This document shows positions 53,701-62,578 of a stretch of 64,000 nucleotides of DNA, one piece after another (within the stretch, counting starts at the first letter, position 1; each line of letters begins with the position of its first letter). The notes below the pieces were generated by a model. It was given only the letters and a program-made list of their open reading frames with translations. It made no database searches and was not told the DNA's origin. The stretch spans positions 1,804,001 through 1,868,000 of the forward strand of contig NZ_JAPPRJ010000001.1 in the NCBI RefSeq assembly GCF_026672545.1, read 5' to 3'. The translations under genes and the position numbers were made by a program. The DNA comes from Rhizobium sp. SL86 (lineage in GTDB: Bacteria; Pseudomonadota; Alphaproteobacteria; Rhizobiales; Rhizobiaceae).

Positions 53701-54375
53701 ATGGCAAGCCCGTTGGCAAGCCCGTTCGAGCGCCTGAAACAGGACCATGCAGCGGACTGGCATGCCTATGTCGAGCATCGTTTCGTGCGGGAGCTTGCCA
53801 CCGGGGACCTGCCGCAAGCGGCCTTCCAGCACTACCTGAAGCAGGATTACCTGTTCCTGATCCAGTTCGCCCGCGCCTGGGGGCTTGCGGTCTACAAGAG
53901 CCGTGACCTTGTCGATCTGCGCCAGAGCCTCGACAGCCTGAAGGCCATCGTCGACATCGAGCTTGGTTTACATATCGGCTATTGCGCGCAGTGGGGAATT
54001 TCCGAGGCGGATCTGGCCGAGCTTGCCGAATCGAAAGCGACGCTCGCCTATACCCGTTATGTGCTGGATGCCGGCATGAGCGGCGATCTCCTCGACCTGC
54101 ATGTGGCGCTTGCTCCCTGCATCATCGGCTATGGCGAGATCGCGACCTGGATCCGGCAGCAGACCTTTACCCGCCTCGACGGCAATCCCTATGCCGACTG
54201 GATCGAGATGTACGCGGGCGAGGAATATCAGCAACTGGTGGCAGCGGAAGTTCGCTGGCTAAATGATCGGCTGGCTCATCTCGATGCCGGCCGGTTGAAG
54301 CAGCTGTCGGTGGTGTTCCGCGATGCCACCCGGCTTGAGGCCGATTTCTGGCAGATGGGCCTCGACCTCAGCTGA
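53701..54375 (+). CDS. tenA: TenA/THI-4-family thiaminase II-like protein
   Basis: The 224 aa all-helical protein of the TenA family salvages aminopyrimidine from degraded thiamine. LKQDYLFLIQFARAWGLAV carries the conserved Asp/Tyr/Phe, and VALAPCIIGYGEIATWI has the active-site Cys140. AGEEYQQLVAAEV supplies the Glu of the C-terminal helix. There is no TPP riboswitch and no thi gene nearby, so regulation by thiamine is not shown. It is probably transcribed from the rlmN promoter. Confidence 0.9.
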   Translation: MASPLASPFERLKQDHAADWHAYVEHRFVRELATGDLPQAAFQHYLKQDYLFLIQFARAWGLAVYKSRDLVDLRQSLDSLKAIVDIELGLHIGYCAQWGISEADLAELAESKATLAYTRYVLDAGMSGDLLDLHVALAPCIIGYGEIATWIRQQTFTRLDGNPYADWIEMYAGEEYQQLVAAEVRWLNDRLAHLDAGRLKQLSVVFRDATRLEADFWQMGLDLS

Positions 54376-54385
54376 ACCGGAAGGC

Positions 54386-55027
54386 TCAGCGCGCCTGCGT
54401 CATGAAGATCTTCACTGCAAACACCGAAAAGACGCCCGCAAAGGTGTAGTCGATGCCGCGCAGGATCTTCGGGTTGGCCTGCAGCCATTTGGCCAGTTTG
54501 TCCGCCGCGAGAATCACCACCACATTCACCGGGCTTCCGACGAAGATGAAGAAGAAACCGAGGAAGATCAGCTTCTGCGTGACCGCCGGATCTCCCGCAG
54601 TGACGAACTGCGGCAGGAAGGTCATGAAAAAGATGATGACCTTGGGGTTCAGCAGGTTGACCCAGAGCCCGGTCGAAATATTGCTCCAGGCAGAGGTCTT
54701 CGCACCCTCCACAGACTCCACCTTGAGATTGGAGCCATAACGCACCGCCTGAATGGCAAGCCACAGCAGATAAGCGGCTCCGCCGGTTTTTAACAGAAAG
54801 AAGGCCGTGGGGGATGCGGTGATCAGCGCGGAGACGCCGAAGGCCACCAGAAGCGTGTGGATCATGATGCCGATCGTCGTGCCGAGCACGACATACAGCG
54901 CCCGCTTGCTGCCCTGCGACAGCGCCCGGCTGATCGACAGCGTCATGTCCGGTCCCGGCGTGATCGCCAGAAGCAGGCACATGCCGGTGAAGGTGATCAG
55001 CGTGGGGAGGCTCGGCAGGAAATCCAT
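54386..55027 (-). CDS. LysE/RhtB-family amino-acid exporter
   Basis: The 213 aa inner-membrane exporter has about six helices. The signature LLAITPGPDMTLSISRALSQGSKRAL at residues 18-43 and NLLNPKVIIFFMTFLPQFV are typical of RhtB proteins, which export homoserine, threonine or other amino acids. The substrate cannot be told. No LysR-type regulator is adjacent. It converges with tenA. Confidence 0.9.
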   Translation of the reverse strand: MDFLPSLPTLITFTGMCLLLAITPGPDMTLSISRALSQGSKRALYVVLGTTIGIMIHTLLVAFGVSALITASPTAFFLLKTGGAAYLLWLAIQAVRYGSNLKVESVEGAKTSAWSNISTGLWVNLLNPKVIIFFMTFLPQFVTAGDPAVTQKLIFLGFFFIFVGSPVNVVVILAADKLAKWLQANPKILRGIDYTFAGVFSVFAVKIFMTQAR

Positions 55028-55087
55028 GATGTTGTCTCGGCGACCAGATGTTCACCGAGACTTACAGGGTGCGCAGGCGATTGCCAA

Positions 55088-55948
55088 TCAGTCTCTTTGG
55101 CTGATGAAGGTCTTTGCTGCCTCGGCATACTCCGGATGCCAGCGCGAGAGCGGCGGGCGGTTTTCGATGATGTCGCCGATCGCCCAGGCCATACGGCGCT
55201 CGTCGGTCTTGCGGTCCACGTCGTTGTCTGGGCAGAGAATATAGAAATCGCCGCGCGTCAGGCTCTCCAGCATGAAGTCGACCGTCTGTTCCGGCGTCCA
55301 CGCGCCGGCCGGCTTTTCGGTGCGGCCGTTGGCGGTCAGTCCGGTGTAGACGAAGCCCGGAATCAGGAGATGCGCCGAGATGTGGCCACCCTCGATGTTG
55401 CGCAACTCGTGCTCCAGGGCTTCGGTGAAGGCCTTCACACCGGCCTTGGCGACGTTGTAGGCCGGATCGCCGGGCGGCGTGGTGATCCCTTGTTTCGAAC
55501 CGGTATTGATGATCAGCGCCGGATCATTGTGAGCAATCATGCCGGGCCCGAAGGCACGGGTGCCATGGATCACGCCCATCAGGTTGACGGCCAGGACATT
55601 GTCCCAATTCGCCTGCGGGCCGAAGAGAGAACTGCCCGGCTGGATGCCGGCATTGTTCATCAGCACATGCACGCGCCCGAAGCGCTGGATCACCGCACGT
55701 TCCAGTGCCTCCACCTCGTCCAGCTTCGCGACATCGGTGCCGATCGCCACCACATCCGCCTCGCCGCCGGCAGACAGGCTCACGACCTCGCGGCAGGCCT
55801 CTGCCAGCCGGTCTCCCTCCAGATCGACGAGCACGACGCAGAGGCCGAGCCTGGCAAAGGCCTTGGCGGCGGCAAGGCCGATGCCGGAGGCGGCTCCGGT
55901 GACGACAGCCACGTGGCCCTGTTGCAGGGCGGGATGCTGATGGGTCAT
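55088..55948 (-). CDS. Short-chain dehydrogenase/reductase
   Basis: The 286 aa SDR has TGAASGIGLAAAKAFARLG as the nucleotide-binding motif, NNAGIQ, and the catalytic pattern INTGSKQG...YNVAKAG. A 40-residue C-terminal extension follows the core. The substrate is unknown. The start is taken as ATG 55948. It is divergent from parDE and 60 nt upstream of the LysE-like gene on the same strand. Confidence 0.85.
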   Translation of the reverse strand: MTHQHPALQQGHVAVVTGAASGIGLAAAKAFARLGLCVVLVDLEGDRLAEACREVVSLSAGGEADVVAIGTDVAKLDEVEALERAVIQRFGRVHVLMNNAGIQPGSSLFGPQANWDNVLAVNLMGVIHGTRAFGPGMIAHNDPALIINTGSKQGITTPPGDPAYNVAKAGVKAFTEALEHELRNIEGGHISAHLLIPGFVYTGLTANGRTEKPAGAWTPEQTVDFMLESLTRGDFYILCPDNDVDRKTDERRMAWAIGDIIENRPPLSRWHPEYAEAAKTFISQRD

Positions 55949-56048
55949 GGGCAAAGCTCCGCGGGTTGTTTCGGTTTTTAAGGTCGCGGCGGATATGGTA
56001 TCCTCGGGTCCTATCGTCAACATGACGGCTGTGGCCGGAGGATGAGGC

Positions 56049-56294
56049 ATGGGCAGGATTGCTACGATCACCGTTCAGGGCGAACTGGCCGAATTCATGC
56101 AGCACAAGGTGAGCGTCGGGGACTACGCATCGGAAGCGGAGGTTGTCGAAGCAGCTCTCGAACTGCTGCGGGACCAAGATGGTTTGCTGGCCATCCGCGC
56201 GGCCATCGAGGAAGGCGAGGCGTCGGGCGAGCCGCAGCCGTTTGATTTCGATGCCTTCATTGAGCGGAAGCGTGCACGAAATGCATCGCGATGA
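56049..56294 (+). CDS. parD: ParD-type antitoxin
   Basis: The 81 aa ribbon-helix-helix antitoxin starts MGRIATITVQGELAEFMQHKV, and the VSVGDYASEAEVVEAALELLRDQ segment is the family core. The acidic C-terminus (PQPFDFDAFIERKRAR) would bind the toxin. Its stop overlaps the parE start (ATGA, 4 nt). Confidence 0.9.
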   Translation: MGRIATITVQGELAEFMQHKVSVGDYASEAEVVEAALELLRDQDGLLAIRAAIEEGEASGEPQPFDFDAFIERKRARNASR

Positions 56295-56581
56295 AGACCC
56301 TCATCATTTCGCCGCGGGCTGCCGACGATATCGATGAAATCTACGACTACACTGAGGCTCGTTGGGGACAGGACCAGGCGGAAGATTATATCTTTGGTAT
56401 TTGGCAGGCATTGCAGGATGTTTGCCGAGGGACGAAAAAAGGAAGGTCCATCGATCATATCCGCAAGGGTGCGATGTCACTGTCCTTTCGCTCCCACTAC
56501 CTGATTTATCAAGAAAAGGCTGCATCGCTCATTCTCATCCGCATCCTTCACCAGCGGATGAACATCGGCCGCCATCTGTGA
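56291..56581 (+). CDS. parE: ParE-type toxin
   Basis: The 96 aa RelE/ParE superfamily toxin starts MKTLIISPRAADDIDEIYDYTEARWG, with the core LSFRSHYLIYQEKAASLILIRILHQRMNIGRHL. ParE toxins inhibit DNA gyrase. It is translationally coupled to parD. The module lies just before argG with about 116 nt between them, so argG has room for its own promoter. Confidence 0.91.
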   Translation: MKTLIISPRAADDIDEIYDYTEARWGQDQAEDYIFGIWQALQDVCRGTKKGRSIDHIRKGAMSLSFRSHYLIYQEKAASLILIRILHQRMNIGRHL

Positions 56582-56697
56582 CGCTTTGGGCCCGCGCTTG
56601 CCCTTGCACGCTGCGGCAAACTCGCTAAAAGTGCCGCGATCCCAGACTTCAAGCGGCAGGTTTGAACGGCCTGCCCTCCAGACGGAACGCAATCGAT

Positions 56698-57921
56698 ATG
56701 GCACTCCCCAAAGACGTGAAGAAAGTCGTCCTCGCCTATTCCGGCGGTCTCGACACCTCCATCATCCTGAAATGGCTCCAGACCGAACTCGGCGCGGAAG
56801 TCGTGACCTTCACCGCCGATCTCGGCCAGGGCGAAGAGCTCGAGCCGGCGCGCAAGAAGGCCGAGATGCTCGGCATCAAGGAGATCTTCATCGAGGATGT
56901 GCGCGAGGAATTCGTGCGCGATTTCGTCTTCCCGATGTTCCGCGCCAATGCCGTTTATGAAGGCGTCTACCTGCTCGGCACCTCGATTGCCCGCCCGCTG
57001 ATCTCCAAGCACCTGATCGAGATCGCCAAGAAGACCGGTGCAGACGCCATCGCGCATGGCGCCACCGGCAAGGGCAATGACCAGGTTCGTTTCGAGCTGT
57101 CGGCCTATGCCCTGAACCCGGACATCAAGATCATCGCCCCCTGGCGCGACTGGTCGTTCAAGAGCCGTACCGATCTCCTGAACTTCGCTGAACAGCACCA
57201 GATCCCTGTCGCCAAGGACAAGAAGGGCGAAGCGCCGTTCTCCGTCGATGCCAACCTGCTGCACTCCTCCTCCGAAGGCAAGGTTCTCGAAGATCCCGCC
57301 CAGGAAGCGCCGGAATACGTGCACATGCGCACGATTTCGCCGGAAGCCGCTCCGGACAAGGCGACCGTCATCAAGGTCGGTTTCCGCAAGGGCGATGCCT
57401 GCTCGATCAATGGCGTCGAGATGAGCCCGGCCACCCTGCTCGCCGAACTCAACAATTATGGCCGCGACAATGGCATCGGCCGTCTCGACCTCGTCGAGAA
57501 CCGCTTCGTCGGCATGAAGAGCCGCGGCGTCTACGAGACCCCCGGCGGCACGATCCTGCTCGCCGCCCACCGTGCGATCGAGAGCATCACGCTCGACCGC
57601 GGCGCCGCCCACCTCAAGGACGAGCTGATGCCGCGTTATGCGGAACTCATCTATTACGGCTTCTGGTTCTCGCCGGAGCGCGAAATGCTGCAGGCTCTCA
57701 TCGACAAGAGCCAGGAGCATGTGGAAGGCGAAGTGACGCTGAAGCTCTACAAGGGCAATGTCATGGTCATCGGCCGTGAATCGGCAAAGTCGCTTTATTC
57801 CGACAAGCTGGTCACCTTCGAGGACGACCAGGGCGCCTACGACCAGAAGGATGCCGCTGGCTTCATCAAGCTGAACGCACTTCGTCTGCGCACGCTCGCC
57901 AAGCGCAATCTCGGCAAGTAA
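56698..57921 (+). CDS. argG: Argininosuccinate synthase
   Basis: ArgG joins citrulline and aspartate using ATP in arginine synthesis. The 407 aa protein has the PP-loop AYSGGLDTS at residues 13-21, the conserved [14 protein letters not shown] block and the [13 protein letters not shown] segment. The start is ATG 56698. It ends in a bulged hairpin with a T-run that separates it from a convergent efflux gene. Confidence 0.97.
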   Translation: MALPKDVKKVVLAYSGGLDTSIILKWLQTELGAEVVTFTADLGQGEELEPARKKAEMLGIKEIFIEDVREEFVRDFVFPMFRANAVYEGVYLLGTSIARPLISKHLIEIAKKTGADAIAHGATGKGNDQVRFELSAYALNPDIKIIAPWRDWSFKSRTDLLNFAEQHQIPVAKDKKGEAPFSVDANLLHSSSEGKVLEDPAQEAPEYVHMRTISPEAAPDKATVIKVGFRKGDACSINGVEMSPATLLAELNNYGRDNGIGRLDLVENRFVGMKSRGVYETPGGTILLAAHRAIESITLDRGAAHLKDELMPRYAELIYYGFWFSPEREMLQALIDKSQEHVEGEVTLKLYKGNVMVIGRESAKSLYSDKLVTFEDDQGAYDQKDAAGFIKLNALRLRTLAKRNLGK

Positions 57922-57942
57922 GCCGCATCGTTGAAAAGAGAT

Positions 57943-57975
57943 CGCCCGCTCTCCTTCCGGGAGGGCGGATTTTTT
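57943..57975 (+). terminator. Terminator of argG
   Basis: CGCC and CTCC on the left pair with GGAG and GGCG on the right across a bulge, and the stem is followed by six T residues at 57970-57975. The T-run reaches the stop codon of the convergent MFS gene. Confidence 0.75.
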
Positions 57976-59183
57976 CATGCGTGGCGGGTGAGGTGGCGCA
58001 GCCAGAGAAAACCGGCAACGGCACAAAGTTCCATGGTCGGAATGATGATGCCAAACGCGGTGAGCGGATCGCCGATCAGCGCGGCGGCAATCCCGCCGAT
58101 GAAACCCGAACTCATCTGCAGGAAGCCGGACAGCGCCGACGCAGACCCCGCCACATGTGCAAACGGCGCAAGGCTCAGCGTCACGATATAAGGTGTCAAA
58201 AGGGCGAGACCGAAGGTGCAGATCGCCACGGGTCCCATGATCGACAGGAAGAAGGGCGGCACCAGTGCTACCGAAAGCGCCATGATCGTGCCGCCGATGC
58301 CGCAGAGCGTGATGCCGATCAGGGCACAGCGCGCGCCGCCCAGCCGTTTCACCACGAGCTTCAAGGTGATCGAGCCCAGAAGATAAAAACCGGATTGCAT
58401 CAGCATGCCGATGCCGAACTGTGTGGGGGTCAGCCCCACCCGGTTGATCAGCACGAAGGAGAGCATGGTCGCCTGCGTATAGAGCGCCCCGATCGTGCCG
58501 CTGAGGATCACCGCGGTCGCCAGGAACTGCCGGTTTCGGGCCACTTCCAGATAGTTTCGGATCAGCCTGGCCGGCTGCAGGCGGGCAAGATCGGGGATCA
58601 CCGTCTCGCGCATCAGAACGATCGTGCAGAGGCCGGCGGCGAGCCCGAATCCGATCATCAGGACAAACACCGCATGCCAGCTGAAGGCGGCGAGCGTCAG
58701 GCCGCCCAATGTCGGCCCCATGGCGGGACCGACCGCCAGGAAGATGCCGATCGTGTTCAGGATCCGCGCGGCGTCGGTTCCCGCGTAGAGATCCCGGACG
58801 ATGGCGCGGCCGACGACGACACCGACGGAGGCGCCGATCCCCTGGATGAGGCGGGCCGCCAGGATGAACTCCACCGATGGTGCAATGGCCGCGAGCACGG
58901 AACCTGCCAGATAGATGGCGAGAAAGATCAGCGTCGCCGCCCTGCGGCCGAGCGCATCGGAAAGCGGACCGGCCACGAGTTGCGCCAGAGCGAAACCGCC
59001 GAAGAACAGCGACAGGCTGAGCTTGATGGCCGCCTCCGTCGTGCCGAAGGCGCGCACCAGTTCCGGCATGGCCGGTGTATAGATCGCCATGGAAATGGGG
59101 CCGAGCGTCGTCAAAAGGGCACCAAGGAAGGTGGTCCTTGCTTCGCTCATCCGCGGTTTTGGCTGCATGTCGCGTGCCGTCAC
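57975..59183 (-). CDS. MFS drug-resistance transporter, Bcr/CflA-like
   Basis: The 402 aa carrier has twelve helices. The Bcr/CflA signatures are YTPAMPELVRAFGTTEAAIKLSLSLFFGG, AQLVAGPLSDALGRR and RLIQGIGASVGVVVGRAIVRDLY. Substrates are probably drugs or metabolites for export. GTG 59183 overlaps the marR stop (GTGA), which suggests coupling to the regulator; ATG 59168 or 59150 are alternatives. The MarR-MFS pair is probably induced by its substrate. Confidence 0.88.
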   Translation of the reverse strand: MTARDMQPKPRMSEARTTFLGALLTTLGPISMAIYTPAMPELVRAFGTTEAAIKLSLSLFFGGFALAQLVAGPLSDALGRRAATLIFLAIYLAGSVLAAIAPSVEFILAARLIQGIGASVGVVVGRAIVRDLYAGTDAARILNTIGIFLAVGPAMGPTLGGLTLAAFSWHAVFVLMIGFGLAAGLCTIVLMRETVIPDLARLQPARLIRNYLEVARNRQFLATAVILSGTIGALYTQATMLSFVLINRVGLTPTQFGIGMLMQSGFYLLGSITLKLVVKRLGGARCALIGITLCGIGGTIMALSVALVPPFFLSIMGPVAICTFGLALLTPYIVTLSLAPFAHVAGSASALSGFLQMSSGFIGGIAAALIGDPLTAFGIIIPTMELCAVAGFLWLRHLTRHA

Positions 59184-59647
59184 GACAGATCCACCTGATC
59201 CGGAGCGGCCGCGGCCTGGAGGTTGACGGAAAGCGTGGTCAGCACATGGCGCAGCCGGTCCACGTCCTCTTCGCCAAGACCCGTGCAGGCATCGGTCAGC
59301 ACGTCGGCAATCTCCAGCTTCAGCTTGGCAATCAGCGGTTCTGACTCCGCCGTCAGCGTCACGCGCTTGGCGCGCCGGTCTGCCGGGTCCGGCTGCCGCT
59401 CGATCAGTCCCTGACCCTGCAGCTTGTCGAGAAAGGAACAGACCGTCATCGGTTCGACGCCCATGCGGGCGGCGATGTCGAGCTGCCGCGCATCCTTCAA
59501 CGCGTGAATGTTGAGAAGCGTGCGGGCCTCGCCGGGCGTCACGCCTAGCCCTGCCTCACCGATACGCCGTTCGAAGGCGGTACGCAGAAGCCGCGCACTG
59601 TCGGTCAGGAGAAAACCCAGATCGTGAAGTTCGTGTCGCGTTGCCAT
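59180..59647 (-). CDS. MarR-family transcriptional regulator
   Basis: The 155 aa winged-helix repressor has the MarR core: GLGVTPGEARTLLNIHALKDARQLDIAARMGVEPMTVCSFLDKLQGQGLIERQPDPADRRAKRVTLT, with the wing DPADRRA. It lies upstream of, and overlaps, the efflux gene, so it very likely controls that gene and itself. A possible operator is in the gap upstream (59658-59702). Confidence 0.9.
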   Translation of the reverse strand: MATRHELHDLGFLLTDSARLLRTAFERRIGEAGLGVTPGEARTLLNIHALKDARQLDIAARMGVEPMTVCSFLDKLQGQGLIERQPDPADRRAKRVTLTAESEPLIAKLKLEIADVLTDACTGLGEEDVDRLRHVLTTLSVNLQAAAAPDQVDLS

Positions 59648-59657
59648 GAGGTCCAGC

Positions 59658-59702
59658 CGGTTGCTAAGGCACGCTTACTATCTTTGACGGAGCAAGCAAC
59701 CG
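59658..59702. promoter_or_regulatory. Inverted repeats in the marR promoter region
   Basis: CGGTTGCT (59658-59665) and AGCAACCG (59695-59702) are perfect 8-bp inverted arms 29 nt apart, and CTAAG/CTTAC-type half-sites lie between them (59664-59678). MarR proteins bind imperfect palindromes near their own promoter, so this is a candidate autoregulatory site. Confidence 0.4.
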
Positions 59703-59743
59703 AAAACCGAAGCATCTCGCACAGGACGTGCGAATGGATGGGG

Positions 59744-60166
59744 TCAGCCCTTCACGAATTCCAGGGCCGCATTCAGGGTGGACGCCCGTTCGTCATCACC
59801 GAGAGCGGCGGCGAGATCGCGCTGATCGCGGAAATAGGCCTGGAAATCGAAGGCCGTATCGTCCGTCACCATGGACAGGTCGATGACATTGCCTGCCGAG
59901 TCGGCGGCCTCCATCGGCAATTCCTGGGCCAGCGCAATGTAGATGTCTTGCTGAATGTCCCCGGCGACATATTTCTGGAGGGCAATCTCGCGCAGCAGTC
60001 GTGGCGACATCGCGGAGAAATCGACATCCGACACAGTCGTTTCTGGAACCTCGAACACAGGACGCGCTTCTGCACGGACGGTGAACTGAGGACGTTCCAT
60101 TCTGGTGTCGCGGGCTTTTTCCTGTTGCAGGAGGCTGCCGGACCAGCTGAGGGAAGTGATTTCCAT
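59744..60166 (-). CDS. Protein of unknown function (140 aa)
   Basis: I do not recognise a family. The 140 aa sequence begins MEITSLSWSGSLLQQEKARD and has no signal peptide or membrane segment. It is acidic overall, with helical stretches SPRLLREIALQKYVAGDIQQDIYIALAQEL and DFQAYFRDQRDLAAALGDDERASTLNAALEF. AGGATA precedes the ATG at 60166. It is single, between marR and the M3 peptidase gene, with an AT-rich divergent promoter region. Codon use is like the neighbours, so it is likely a real gene. Confidence 0.7.
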   Translation of the reverse strand: MEITSLSWSGSLLQQEKARDTRMERPQFTVRAEARPVFEVPETTVSDVDFSAMSPRLLREIALQKYVAGDIQQDIYIALAQELPMEAADSAGNVIDLSMVTDDTAFDFQAYFRDQRDLAAALGDDERASTLNAALEFVKG

Positions 60167-60338
60167 GGCGCTATATCCTAATCATCGGATATCGTCCTGG
60201 ATGTATTAGCTGTCGTTGAAATCGTCAATCGTCAATAATCAGTTAACACTTCTTGTATGACATGCCCGTTGCCTTCCCACACTTGCCGTTTTTCTGTTGC
60301 AGAAGAACAGTTCAGCATCATCCTCAGGGGATCATCCA

Positions 60339-62435
60339 ATGACCATGCACTCGAAGATCAAGCCGGCCCTCGTCGAATGGAAAGGGCTCAACGGCCTTCC
60401 GCATTTTGATCAGGTCAAGGACGAGGATTTCGCCTCTGCCTTCGATGCGGCACTCGACCTGCATGATGCCGAGATCGATGCGATCGCCAACAACCCCGAA
60501 AGCCCGAGCTTTGCCAATACGATCACGGCGCTGGAAATTGCCGGCGATGATCTTTCGCGGGTCTCGGCTCTGTTCTGGAACAAGGCGGGTGCCCATACCA
60601 ACGACCTGATCCAGTCGCTGGAACGCGAGATCGCGCCAAAGATGTCGCGCCATTATTCGAAAATCGCCATGAACGAGGCGCTGTTCAAACGCGTCGATCA
60701 GCTGTGGGAGGCGCGCGAGAACCTTGGCCTGACACTGGAGGAAACCCGGGTGCTGGAACGGCACTGGAAGGGTTTCGTGCGTGCAGGTGCGAAACTCTCC
60801 AAGAGTGAGCAGGAGCGGCTGGCCGCAATCAACGAGCGGCTTGCGGGGCTCGGCGCGCAGTTCGGCCAGAACGTGCTGGGCGACGAGAAGGCCTGGTCGA
60901 TGATCCTGACGACCGAGGAGGATCTGGCCGGCCTGCCGGATTTCCTGCGTGATGCCATGGCCGGTGCCGCACGCGAACGCAGCGCGCCGGAAGGCAGCTT
61001 CGCCGTCACGCTGTCGCGCTCGATCATCGAACCTTTCCTCACCTTCTCCAGCCGGCGGGACCTGCGCGAAAAGGCCTTTGCCGCCTGGGTAAAGCGCGGT
61101 GAAAATGGCGCAGAGCGCGACAATATCGCCATTGTCCGGGAAATCCTGTCGCTACGTGCCGAAAAGGCCAGGCTGCTCGGTTATCCGAACTTTGCCGCCT
61201 ACAAGCTCGACGAGACGATGGCGAAGACCCCCGCCAATGTAAACGATCTCCTGATGAAGGTCTGGGCGAAGGCGCGCTCCAAGGCGCTGGACGAGGAATC
61301 CTCTCTCGCCGGCCTGATGGCCGAAGACGGCATCAACGGTCCGGTCCAGCCGCATGACTGGCGCTATTATGCGGAAAAACTGCGCGAGCGGATGTTCGAT
61401 TTCTCCGAATCCGAACTGAAGCCCTATCTGCAGCTCGAAAAGATCATCGACGCCTGTTTCGACGTTGCCCATCGCCTGTTCGGCATCACCATCACCGAGG
61501 CGCAGGGTGTCGAAGCCTATCACCCGGATGTACGCGTCTTCGAAGTGCGTGAGAGCGACGGCACGCTGAAGGCCATGTTCCTCGGCGATTATTTCGCCCG
61601 CCCCTCCAAGCGCTCCGGCGCCTGGATGAGTTCCTTCCAGAGCCAGCACAAGCTGATGCTGAAGAACGGAGCGCAGGGCGAACTGCCGATCATCTACAAT
61701 GTCTGCAATTTTGCCAAACCCGCGGAAGGCAGACCGGCGCTCCTGTCGCTCGATGATGCCCGCACGCTGTTCCACGAATTCGGCCATGGTCTGCACGGCA
61801 TCCTCTCGGATGTGAACTATCCGTCCGTGTCCGGCACCGGCGTCTCGCGTGATTTCGTCGAATTGCCCTCGCAGCTTTACGAACACTGGCTGACGGTGCC
61901 GGAGATCCTCACCCGTTATGCCGTGCATTACGAAACGGGCGCGCCGATGCCGAAGGCGCTGCTCGACAAGGTGCTGGCGGCACGCACCTTCAATGCCGGC
62001 TTCAACACGGTGGAATACACGTCTTCGGCGCTGGTCGACATGGCCTTCCATACCCGCGACGGAGCGGTGGAGGACCCGATGGCGGTGCAGGCGGAGGTGC
62101 TGTCTTCAATCGGCATGCCGTCCTCCATCGTCATGCGTCACGCCACGCCGCATTTCCAGCATGTCTTCTCCGGCGATGGTTATTCGGCGGGTTATTATTC
62201 CTACATGTGGTCGGAAGTGCTGGATGCCGATGCCTTTGCCGCCTTCGAGGAGACGGGCAATGCCTTTGATCCGGTGATGGCACGCAAGCTGAAGAACAAC
62301 ATCTATTCGGTCGGCGGATCGATCGATCCGGAGGAAACCTACAAGGCCTTCCGCGGCAAATTGCCGGATCCGGATGCGATGCTGAAGAAGAAGGGGCTTG
62401 CCATGGTGGGAGAACTGTCCGGCAGCGACGCCTGA
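60339..62435 (+). CDS. M3-family metallopeptidase (Dcp/oligopeptidase A-like)
   Basis: The 698 aa zinc metallopeptidase has the HEFGH motif at residues 479-483 (in ARTLFHEFGHGLHGILSDV). SRDFVELPSQLYEHWL supplies the third zinc ligand Glu, and GDGYSAGYYSYMWSEVLDADAF the Tyr/His of the active site. It has no signal peptide, so it is cytoplasmic and degrades oligopeptides. Start ATG 60339 has CAGGGG upstream; ATG 60345 is an alternative. Peptidyl-dipeptidase versus oligopeptidase activity cannot be told. Confidence 0.93.
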   Translation: MTMHSKIKPALVEWKGLNGLPHFDQVKDEDFASAFDAALDLHDAEIDAIANNPESPSFANTITALEIAGDDLSRVSALFWNKAGAHTNDLIQSLEREIAPKMSRHYSKIAMNEALFKRVDQLWEARENLGLTLEETRVLERHWKGFVRAGAKLSKSEQERLAAINERLAGLGAQFGQNVLGDEKAWSMILTTEEDLAGLPDFLRDAMAGAARERSAPEGSFAVTLSRSIIEPFLTFSSRRDLREKAFAAWVKRGENGAERDNIAIVREILSLRAEKARLLGYPNFAAYKLDETMAKTPANVNDLLMKVWAKARSKALDEESSLAGLMAEDGINGPVQPHDWRYYAEKLRERMFDFSESELKPYLQLEKIIDACFDVAHRLFGITITEAQGVEAYHPDVRVFEVRESDGTLKAMFLGDYFARPSKRSGAWMSSFQSQHKLMLKNGAQGELPIIYNVCNFAKPAEGRPALLSLDDARTLFHEFGHGLHGILSDVNYPSVSGTGVSRDFVELPSQLYEHWLTVPEILTRYAVHYETGAPMPKALLDKVLAARTFNAGFNTVEYTSSALVDMAFHTRDGAVEDPMAVQAEVLSSIGMPSSIVMRHATPHFQHVFSGDGYSAGYYSYMWSEVLDADAFAAFEETGNAFDPVMARKLKNNIYSVGGSIDPEETYKAFRGKLPDPDAMLKKKGLAMVGELSGSDA

Positions 62436-62578
62436 GGCGGCTTCGCGCACATTAGGCGAAGCGGCAATACGCGCCGCGAATGCAAGCCATCAAAAGAAGT
62501 GGCGGGCGAATCAGACGAGTGTCGCATAAATTTCATGCTGACCCGCTTTAAGCGGTGCACTCGTCAGGATCTCCCGCC

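Noticed and set aside
53696..54375. TPP riboswitch control of tenA
   Set aside because: The gap to rlmN is only 5 nt and no TPP aptamer-like sequence lies upstream of either gene.
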